Shown piece after piece: positions 21,926 to 31,234 of a stretch of DNA of 64,000 nucleotides. The stretch comes from Aptenodytes patagonicus. Its lineage: Eukaryota; Chordata; Aves; Sphenisciformes; Spheniscidae. The stretch's first letter is position 1, and every line of letters starts with the position of its first letter. The DNA is taken from contig NC_134950.1 of NCBI RefSeq assembly GCF_965638725.1, positions 143,149,636-143,213,635 of the forward strand. Reading direction: 5' to 3'. Under the pieces are notes generated by a model that was not told the origin of the DNA, ran no database searches, and saw only the letters and a program-made list of their open reading frames with translations. Made by a program: the position numbers and the translations under genes.

Positions 21926-24505
21926 ATCATAGAATCATAGAATTATAGAATCATTAAGGTTGGAAAAGACCTCTAAGATCATCGAGTCCAACCGTCAACC
22001 CAACACCACCATGCCCACTAAACCATGTCCCTAAGTGCCTCATCTACTCGTCTTTTAAATACCTCCAGGGATGGTGACTCCACCACTTCCCTGGGCAGCC
22101 TCTTGCAATGTTTAACCACTCTTTCAGTAAAGAAATTTTTCCTCATGTCCAATCTAAACCTCCCCTGGCGCAACCTGAGGCCATTTCCTCTCGTCCTATC
22201 GCTTGTTACTTGGGAGAAGAGACCGACACCCACCTCGCTACAACCTCCTTTCAGGTAGTTGTAGGTAGAGAGCGATGAGGTCTACCCTCAGCCTCCTTTT
22301 CTCCAGGCTAAACAACCCCAGTTCCCTCAGCCGCTCCTCATAAGACTTGTTCTCCAGACCCCTCACCAGCCTCGTTGCCCTTCTCTGGACACGCTCCAGC
22401 ACCTCAATGTCCTTCTTGTAGTGAGGGGCCCCAAACTGAACACAGTATTTGAGGTGCAGCCTCACCAGTGCCGAGTACAGGGGCACGATCACTTCCCTAC
22501 TCCTGCTGGCCACACTATTGCTGATACAGGCCAGGATGCCATTGGCCTTCTTGGCCGCCTGGGCACACTGCCGGCTCATGTTCAGCTGGCTGTCAACCAG
22601 CACCCCCAGGTCCTTTTCCAACAGGCAGCTTTCCAGCCACTCTTCCCCAAGCCGGTAGCGTTGCATGGGGTTGTTGTGGCTCAAGTGCAGGACCCAGCAC
22701 TTGGCCTTGTTGAACCTCATACAGCTGGCCTGGGCCCATCAATCGAGCCTGTCCAGGTCCCTCTGCAGAGCCTTCCTACCCTCGAGCAGATCAACACTCC
22801 CGCCCAACTTGATGTCGTCTGCAAACTTACTGAGGGTGCACTCAATCCCCTCATCCAGATCATTGATAAAGATATTGAACAAGACCGGCCCCAAAACTGA
22901 GCCCTGGGGAACACCGCTCGTGACTGGCCACCAACGGGATTGAACTCCATTCACCACAACTCTCTGGGCCCGGCCGTCCAGCCAGTTTTTGACCCAGCGC
23001 AGAGTACACCTGTCTAAGCCGTGAGCCGCCAGCTTCTCTAGGAGAATGCTGTGGGAGATGGTGTCAAAGGCCTTACTGAAGTCCAGGTAGACCACATCCA
23101 CAGCCTTTCCCTCATCCACTAGGCGGGTCACCTGGTCATAGAAGGAGATCAGGTTGGTCAACAGGACCTGCCTCTCATGAACCCATGCTGGTTGGGCCTG
23201 ATCCCCTGGTTGTCCCGCTCATGCCTTGTGAGCGCCCTCAAGATGAACCGCTCCATAATCTTCCCCGGCACCGAGGTCAGGCTGACAGGCCTGTAGTTCC
23301 CCGGATCCTCCTTCCGGCCCTTCTTGTAGATGGGCGTCACATTGGCAAGCCTCCAGTCGTCCGGGACCTCCCCCGTTAACCAATGATAAATGCTGGAGAG
23401 TGGCTTGGCGAGCACCTCCACCAGCTCCCTCAGCACTCTCGGGTGGATCCCATCCAGCCCCATAGACTTGTGAGCGTCCAGGTGGCGTAGCAGGTCATTG
23501 ACTGCTTCCTCTTGGATTATGGGGGGTTCATCCTGCTCGCTGTCCCTGTCTTCCAGCTCAGGGGGCTAAATACCCTGAGGATAACTGGTCTGCCTGTTAA
23601 AGACTGAGGCAAAGAAGGCATTGAGTACCTCAGCCTTTTCCTCATCCTCAGTGACAATATTCCCCCCCGCATCCAATAAAGGATGGAGATTCTCCTTGGC
23701 TCTCTTTTTGTCATTAACATATTTGTAAAAACATTTTTTGTTGTCTCTAGCAACAGCGGCCAGATTGCGTTTTAGCTGGGCTTTTGCCTTTCTCATTTCC
23801 TCTCTGCACGACCTAATGAGATCCCTGTACTCTTCCTGAGTCGCCTGCCCCTTCTTCCACAAGCGGTAAACTCTCCTTTTTTTCCTGAGTCCCAGCAAAA
23901 GCTCCCCGTTCAGCCAGGCCGGTCGTCTTCCCCGCCCATTCTTCTTACGGCATATGGGGACAGCCTGCTCCTGCGCCTTTAAGACTTCCTTCTTGAAGAA
24001 CGTCCAGCCTTCCTGGACCTCTTTGCCCTTCAAGACTGTCTCCCAAGGGACTCTCTCAACCAACATCCTAACAGGCCAAAGTCCGCCCTCCAGAAGTCCA
24101 TGGTTGCAGTTTTGCTGGCCCCCCTCCTTACTTCACTGAGAATTGAAGATGGCCTCCGACCACCACATCTCCCACCAGTCCTTCTCTGTTAGTAAACAGC
24201 AGGTCGAGCGAGGCACCTCCCCTGTAGGCTCACTTACCAGCTGTGTCAGGAAGTTGTCTTCCACACACTCCAGGAACCTCCTAGACTGCTTCCTCTCTGC
24301 CGCGTTGTATTTCCAGGAGATGTCCGGGAAGTTGAAGTCCCCCACGAGAACAAGGGCTAGTGATTGAGAGACTTCTGCCAGCTGCTTGTAGAACGCTTCA
24401 TCCGCCCCTTCATCCTGGTTGGGTGGTCTATAACAGACTCCCAGCAGGATATCTGCCTTGTTGGCCTTCCCCCTCGTCCTTACCCATAAACACTCGACCG
24501 TATAA
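21926..24505 (-). mobile_element. CR1 LINE, minus orientation, about 2.6 kb, 5'-truncated and frame-broken
   Basis: The 3' end is the CATAGAATCATAGAATTATA tail at 21926 (reverse complement of the CR1 ATTCTATGAT repeat). ORF2 remnants lie in order on the minus strand: the end of the endonuclease (MGDFNFPDISWKYN, about 24345-24133), a linker rich in Lys/Arg (about 24066-23566), and reverse transcriptase blocks. The latter include GLDGIHPRVLRELVEVLA (about 23463-23158), [40 protein letters not shown] and the catalytic FADD box (23161-22739), then the C-terminal thumb region (22720-22238). The pieces fall in different frames, for example a shift near 23160, so the copy is dead. The 5' end, about 35 bases from a collagen exon at 24542, is truncated. 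Confidence 0.95.
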
Positions 24506-24541
24506 AATACTTTATTTTGTCTTTCCTTTTTTTATACATAG

Positions 24542-24586
24542 GGACTGGAAGGTCCATTTGGCCCTAAAGGACCTTGGGGACCTCAG
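24542..24586 (+). pseudogene. Isolated collagen exon upstream of COL28A1, paralogous to the exon at 48285-48329
   Basis: The 45-bp phase-0 unit encodes GLEGPFGPKGPWGPQ, five perfect Gly-X-Y triplets. It lies between a pyrimidine-rich acceptor (ending ATACATAG) and a consensus GTAAGT donor. It matches the COL28A1 exon at 48285-48329 (GLEGPFGPRGPRGPQ) at 39 of 45 bases by hand count. It lies 14.5 kb upstream of the COL28A1 signal-peptide exon and just beyond the 5' end of a CR1 insertion. The exon itself is undamaged. I call it part of a partial duplicate because the neighbouring units are decayed, but use as an exon is possible. Confidence 0.75.
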
Positions 24587-25364
24587 GTAAGTGAAACATA
24601 AGGTATAGAAACACTCTTGCGTAGTTTTTTGAGAGTTCGTTGTGTATTTCATACACAGTCTAATTTTGTTGCTAAATGGTACGCATTTGGGGGCAAAAAC
24701 TAATACATTCTGGTAATGCCAAGAATTTGCTGCACAGCTGGCACAGGGCACAGAGCTGTGTTGGTGCAGTCAGCTGTTCAGCTAGGCCCTCCGTATGTGC
24801 TGTGATACATTTTTCCTTTCACTGAGGACCTGCTAGTTCATTTTCCCTGCTGCTGGAATTTCTGGCGAGCTACTCAAGTAGCCAAAGTGGCAGCTTCCAC
24901 AGTGTCCCCGAATGACTGGCAAAGTAACTCCTCCAACAGCCGAAGAGACTGAAACTGATCAAGCAGTCTCAAAAATGCTGTGATTGTTAAATAACTCTGT
25001 GCTGAATCAGAGAAAAATCAAAACAGGGAGTCCCCGTGGTAGCAATTGCCCGACACGCTTTTTTTTTCATTAGCTGTTGCCAATGGCAGGTCCCTGATGC
25101 TTTCTGTCTCGGTAGTTGCTGGAACGGGTTATAGCAGCCGTTGGGTATTTTAACTTCTACAGTCTTTTTGGAGGGGAGACAGGAATCTGTAGAGAGTTGC
25201 TTACTGTGACAGGGATCTCGTAAACATTGTCACATGTTGCTGTCACATGTCGCATGTCGACAAAGAGAGGACAGAATTTTCCTACTCCGCTTCAGTGCAG
25301 CTGCCTGGACGTGAGCGTCTCTGGAGTAGATGAAACAGTACAGCAAATACAGAGTATCACCAAT

Positions 25365-25395
25365 TCACAGAATGGTTGAGGTTGGGAAAGAGAGT
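25365..25395 (-). mobile_element. Tiny CR1 3'-end relic
   Basis: The string CACAGAATGGTTGAGGTTGG is the reverse-complement start of a CR1 3' terminus; only about 30 bases are left. Confidence 0.55.
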
Positions 25396-26043
25396 AGGGA
25401 GTTCAGGAGAATTTGCTCGGGTCAGAACATGAACCTTTAGTCCTAAATTCCCTTCTGCATAGTTTAAAGCAATATTACTCAGTTTTCCCTATGGTGGACG
25501 GTGTCATTTCTATGATACTATGCAAACTTATTATTTTTAGCAAAACCAAATTTTCGCTGTCTAAGAAAAAACATTTGTTATTCTTACTAATTATGAAAGA
25601 AGAGCATTAAGGATTTGGGAGATTTAAGATCTGCCATGAAAGGGATTAACAAGAGAAACAAAGGAGTCAGCATTTCCTTGCAGAAATTAAGCTGTTACTG
25701 CAATGTTCAGTTTGTATACTTTAAAATGTTAGCTGGTCTTCCAGGTGAAGTCACAACTGACTTCCATTAAACTAATTTTTTAAGGTGGAAGCAGGCCAGA
25801 TTGAATTACCTTTTTCTTTTAAGTATGTACTAGTTATTTTGATTATTAATTCTGTAATCTCTTTATTTCAAGCTTTGCATTAATGTTACAGCCTACATTC
25901 TGTTTATGTTTGACAGACTTCTTATACTAAACAACTACTGAAAAGTAAAAGCAGATGAACATTCTACTAAAACAGAGGATTGATCCAATAATTTATGGTA
26001 ACAGCAGATAGTGGGAATGGATTACTTAGTAATGGGCGTATAA

Positions 26044-26107
26044 ATCATAGAATCATAGAATAGTTTGGGTTGGAAGGGACCTTTAAAGGTCATCTAGTCC
26101 AACCCCA
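26044..26107 (-). mobile_element. CR1 LINE 3'-end fragment
   Basis: The tail ATCATAGAATCATAGAATAG is followed by GGTTGGAAGGGACCTTTAAA and the ATCTAGTCCAACCCC block, the standard CR1 terminus in reverse complement. Confidence 0.9.
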
Positions 26108-26970
26108 ATGAATATGTGAATATACCATGCAATAAATAACATAACAATTTGTATTAATGTATTTATAGACAATTACATATTAGTAAGTTCCATTATTTCA
26201 TAAAGAAAAATAAATGCCTTATAAAAGAGTGATGATTTGGAATACTTTTCCAGTTTTTGAGTTGTAAGAGGCTTACATAAGATGTTGGTGAGTTTTACAT
26301 GTCCCTTAGGTATTAACTTAATAGGGTAGAATCTGTTATTTAAATGAAAGAGAAAAACTGTTAAAATAGCTGGTAACATTTTCAATTAGTGGTCAGCTCA
26401 AAACTACAATGCAGGAAAAGCAGGTATTAAACAGGTAAGCACGCCTACCCTAATCCATGTACATTTGTTTGTCTTTCCTCTTAAGCAAATTAGCTGATCT
26501 CAGACCTTTAAAACAGGGAGACGTCTGAATTGGAACATGCTGTTTCTGGGATGCCTGGGTTCTTGGTCAGTTCCTTCCAAACCTCTGTGGTTGGGTCATC
26601 AGTTTTGCTTTGACAAGGCAAAAATTTGCTTTGCTTATCTTTTTCATTATTGGATTCGTGACTTCTAATGCTTCTGTGTAGTGATGTATTTTTGTATGGT
26701 TTGTCCCGTTGTCAGACCTGTTGTTTGTTTAACAGAGGAAGGGATGATAAGCATTTCCATGTCATTCACAGAAGATCAGAAACGAGTTTTTTAACATCAT
26801 GTTTGAAAAGTCAGGTGAAATAGGTATACATTAATAAGTGTGGGACCCAACCTACACAGTTGCTGAGGACTTGCAATGGGAGTGAGGTACACTTACGAGA
26901 ACATTCTTGTGCTTTGAGTGGAATTTCTGAAATACGGGTTAGTTTCTCAGTGAAATATGGCCGGGGTATC

Positions 26971-27175
26971 ACAGAATCACAGAATGTCTGAGGTTGGAAG
27001 GCACCTCTGGAGATTATCTAGTCCAACTCCTCTGCACAAGGCAGGGTCAGCTAGAGCAGGTTGCTCAGGATCTTGCCCAGTGGGTTTTTGAGTATCTCCC
27101 AAGAATGGAGACTCCACATCCTCTCTGGGCAACCTGCTCCAGTATTTGATCACACTCACAGTAATAAAGTTTTCT
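26971..27175 (-). mobile_element. CR1 LINE 3' fragment, about 200 bp
   Basis: It begins CACAGAATCACAGAATGTCT and continues through TCTAGTCCAACTCC and a diverged ORF2 C-terminal region (CTGGGCAACCTGCTCC). It is more diverged than the copy at 21926 and so probably of an older subfamily. Confidence 0.9.
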
Positions 27176-30100
27176 TATTATTTATAAATTACCTGCAAAA
27201 AAGATACTTCCTTGGTCCTATGTGATTAGGATTTCAGAACCTGCTTTTCTGCAAGCCATGGAGATGTGCACTTTTACCTTTTCTCCTTTATTTGTTATTA
27301 ACTCTCTTTAAAATTGCCTGAAATAGAAATTATAAGCTGAAGTACTAATTGGACAATTTCAGGTTCTCTCTGAATAAATTCCTTCTTCAGATACAAAGGC
27401 TGATGGCCTGGAAATACTTAAATGTCACATTTTTAATGGCTTCTTTGGCACTGTTCGAGTCAGGATTCCTTATTTTAGCTGCCTCTGATATTTGTTTCTT
27501 TTCTCAGAAAACAAAGGAACGCATAGTCTTTGGCTTCCTTATTAAATATTTTCCTACTTCCTCTTTTGAATTACAGTAAATAATTTTAATGGTTTTTCCA
27601 ATGTTTTTATAGCTTTGCAAAACTTTTTAAAGAAAACATATGATAAACTATTGCTCTTCCATCCTTCCAATAATCTCCCTGTATTCAGTGCCTTTAGTTT
27701 AAAAACATGTGGATGGACTGGCTTTTTCCATCATTTGTGTTAATGTTTGTTGGCTGTTTTTTCTTGTCTCTAAACATACCGGAGAATTTGTATTATCCAA
27801 GAAACTACATTTCATGTGTTATATATTCACAGGGTTTATTAATTTAAGCCACAAATGTGGTCTAATGGTACAACAATTAGTTGGCTTAGATTTCATTCTA
27901 ATATTCCTTCCATTTGAAAAGCATTTTTCCTCATAAACCCAGCATTTTTTTTCCTTAATAATGGTAATCTTTAGGAACTCAGCAATTGTTTTGATAAATA
28001 AAGTAGGCCAAAATGTGTGGAAAAATTAAGAGTAATTCAAATAGAGTAGTCTATCATATATCAAAGGCAAAATTGGCAGCCTGTATTTTCATGCTTATCT
28101 GTTTCATTTTTCATCATTCCACTTCCTCTGCTACTGCTAAAGTGGGACATAGTGACTTTTTCACATCTGTTTCCAATAATCACCTACTGGTTCTTTTTAT
28201 GACGAAGATGAACTTCAGTTTGTGTGTTCCTAACATTTTTCCATAGGAAAGTACAGGACACGAGTTTAGTTAATACTTGCAGTAATCACATCATCTAACT
28301 TCGATTTTCAGAGGAAGTTCTTGAGGTACTAGGGAATCAGCAGCTTAAATATCTGACATCTTACTCATTTCTTGAGTCCTAATGATGGTGCATATACACT
28401 ACTAACATATACACAAACTACAGAAGAGGCGTTTCCTGTGTCTCTGGCACAAGAGAGATTCAGAGAAATTTAAAAATGAAAAATTGTATTTTGAACCAGT
28501 AAATGCTGTTACTCTAATGACAGGTACCAAGCAAGTTTAATGGAAACACAAGAGCTATTTGGTGTTTAAGAATGCAAAAGAATTTCATCTTCTCAGAGAC
28601 CACTGTGTCACAGTTACTAGATCACATGAACTGTTGGGACATACATGTTTCATGGTTGATCATTCTCCACCCTACTCAGAAATTATATTTCCTATGTTGA
28701 TCTCAAAATAAATGCTGGAACAGTATTTGGTTAGTGACGCTGTGAATTTCTCAAAAGTTTCTGAGCCTTTTAAACTCTTGGATCTTTGCTTCTGTTTTCC
28801 ACACTGTGATTTTCCACTTTTAGTTTTCCTGTAGCTATCTCTACATTTGCACCTTTGTCCAATAGCAGCATCGTTATGTATAAATAATGCAGAATATTTG
28901 TTTAGTTTTGAGGTTGTACCTAGATGATTATTAATCTCTTCATCATTGCATAATAGCTGCGTTTTATATTTCCCCATTCAGTGTAATTGATATGGCTAAA
29001 TAAACTTACACATAAAAAAAAATCATTAAGGATCTAATTCAGCTTGACTTTAGGCAAGTCTCATTTTAATCATACATTTTCTGGCCTCTCAGACATGGCT
29101 TACACTTCTGATCAGTCCCTTTTATATTCCTTGTAAGATCTGCTTAATTCTAATACCATGTGTGAGAACTGCTTTCATGCGGTTGTATCTCAAACTATTT
29201 TCAGCAATTTGTCTTCATGGATGAGGTATAAATTTACATTTTTTGTAGCTCTTGACTGCAGAATATTCCAAGTTTGCTCTGTGTTCAAGTCTATGAGTTC
29301 TTTAAGAATTTTTAATCATGTAGGGACTTTGTACAGTGGAAGCTCCATTTTGAGCTTCTTTTCTTCTTTAAAGATCTCTTAAAATTTGTAAGAGATCAAT
29401 GTATACCAAGGTTAGTTAATGGGTTTTGATACATTAATTGGAAACAGTTTTTTCCCTACGACTTTGTTATGCTTTTCCATATTTGATTCCTGGAAGGCTG
29501 GCTTTTCTTTTAGTTTAGGTCCGTCTCTGAGATTTATTGTATTTGTGTCATGTCTGGCCAAGGGAGACTAGCCAAACTAGCCAAATCCTTTCAGGAATAC
29601 GGAAACAGAACATCTAAATACTACTGGAGTTTTGCATGCTGCAACGCGATGTAAACACTGACTTTTTAATGACATGGCAATTTCTAATTAAGTTATTTAA
29701 GTAAGTCTACTACTAATCTTCCCTTTACAGAAAAAGAAAAAAATATGTAGTCTGACATTGCTGTCATTCACATTACTTCTGTTTTGGATTATGATTACTT
29801 AAACTTGTAAAAGTTGTTGCTTGATGGAGCCTAGCAGACTGTTTCAGATGTGCTGTTGTAGTCCTCCATGCCATGATGCTTACCCGATAGTACTGGTTTA
29901 TCTGATTTTAAGTAAGAGAAAGTATTAATTATATATGGAGTTTGAAGCTGGGGTTCAAACTTCTCTCAGTCTATGTAAAATGTATGTCCTTTTAAAAATA
30001 TGCCAAATTATACAGATTCAGCAGTGTGATTGCAAAAGTGGTAGGTACAGATTGCAAGACTATTTTCCCTAGGTTTTAGTATTTCTACTGAACATTCTTT

Positions 30101-30218
30101 CATTTGTAGAGATCATACTTTCATTCTTTGTATATGTTGTGATTATCACTTAATTTTGTACAATTTCATAGTAAAATCCTAATGCAAGTTACTGTATTCA
30201 AATGCCATATATTTTCAG

Positions 30219-30272
30219 GTGAAAAAGGTTCTTCAGTTGGCCCACCAGGTCTTTCACCTTGGGCATTCATTA
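30219..30272 (+). pseudogene. Degraded collagen-like exon (frameshifted)
   Basis: After an ATTTTCAG acceptor, the reading GEKGSSVGPPGLSPWAF shows interrupted Gly-X-Y spacing. One G appears to be missing at the acceptor junction, the triplet phase slips after GSS, and no GT donor follows at the expected place. The pieces GGCCCACCAGGT and GGCATTCA resemble parts of the COL28A1 exon at 51717-51770, and the position in the series fits, but the match is weak. Confidence 0.4.
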
Positions 30273-30588
30273 ACTGAGGCAGTCAAAATAATAAGCCGTT
30301 TGAGTAAGGAAGGTGACTGTTTTTAGGTGGCGGAGCATCCTATGCCACTGCATAGGGTGGGATAAGAGTGAAAGAACCTCTCAATTTCACTTGTTCCGTT
30401 AGCATCAGTTGTTGCTGTCCTTGTTATTCACTGAGATGCATAGAAATGTGAGCAAAGGGAATTGAAATAAAGACAGCAAGACTTTCACAGACACATTTTT
30501 TTCCTTTTGAAGGTAATTACTTCATTTTATTCATTGAAAAACTAATCTATGAAAGTTTTGAAATTAATCTCCTACTTTATCTTTTTAG

Positions 30589-30657
30589 GGTATCCAGGGC
30601 CCTGAAGGAGTACCTGGACCAAAGGGTTCCCAAGGTTTGGGTGTTCAAGGTCCAAAG
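30589..30657 (+). pseudogene. Isolated collagen exon upstream of COL28A1, resembling the exon at 61222-61290
   Basis: The 69-bp phase-0 unit encodes GIQGPEGVPGPKGSQGLGVQ then GPK. It lies between a CTTTTTAG acceptor and a GTAACC donor. It has the same length as the COL28A1 exon at 61222-61290 and the same five-residue break in the repeat at residues 16-20 (GLGVQ versus GVGQP), and the donor continues GTAAC in both. No stop codon or frameshift is present. It lies in the same order relative to 24542 as its counterpart does in the real gene. Confidence 0.7.
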
Positions 30658-31165
30658 GTAACCTGTGAACAAAAAGCGTGATTTTAAAAGGATAGAGCAA
30701 GGGATATATGTGACTGAGGACAAGCCTTTTGATACATTTGGAGCTCCTGTTCTAGGAAAACTCATGAAAGAAAAAGTAACTCTTCAGTTTGGATCACTAT
30801 CAGTAGCTGACTGTTAGAGAGAGAACTCTTGAACTATGTCATATGTTGTGTCAAGCAACCTTGGTCACCAGGTGCTTACAAAAATAAATTGAAGTGTAGA
30901 GGCTTTACAAAGGGTTATTTAAAGGATTTGAAGATGAACTATGCTGTATTCTAACCAGGTTCCTCATTGCTGAGCCTGACCCAAGCACTTTTTCAAACTG
31001 ATAATTTTTTGTAGCCACAAAGTGGCTACACAACAGATGATGGGATCGCCGCACATAAAAACTTTGGTCATCTTTGCTTTGAGCTGTCAGTGAAGTCAAA
31101 CATTTTATAGAAATGATTGTAAATTCAAATTTTGGGTTGTTTATTTGTTGTTGGGTTTTTTTCGG

Positions 31166-31234
31166 GGACAACAAGGTGAGCCTTGTCCAAAAGGGGATTG
31201 TGGAATTTCAGGAACCAGACTGCCAGGAAGTAAA
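31166..31234 (+). pseudogene. Decayed collagen exon with both splice sites lost, resembling 62812-62880
   Basis: The 69-bp open unit reads GQQGEPCPKGDCGISGTRLP then GSK. It has the same length and the same five-residue break at residues 16-20 (GTRLP versus GTGEP) as the COL28A1 exon at 62812-62880. The expected acceptor is TTCGG in place of TTCAG, and the donor position reads ATAAGT in place of GTAAGT. One obligate glycine has become cysteine (GGT to TGT). These changes indicate that this exon is dead. Confidence 0.65.

Larger units (their letters stand above)
24587..30216. other. Non-coding DNA between relic collagen exons
   Basis: Apart from the three CR1 scraps listed separately, this AT-rich stretch shows no gene and no convincing Gly-X-Y unit. 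Confidence 0.5.

Noticed and set aside
22421-22943. Plus-strand open frames opposite the CR1
   Set aside because: They are the antisense of CR1 ORF2 and shadow its codons.
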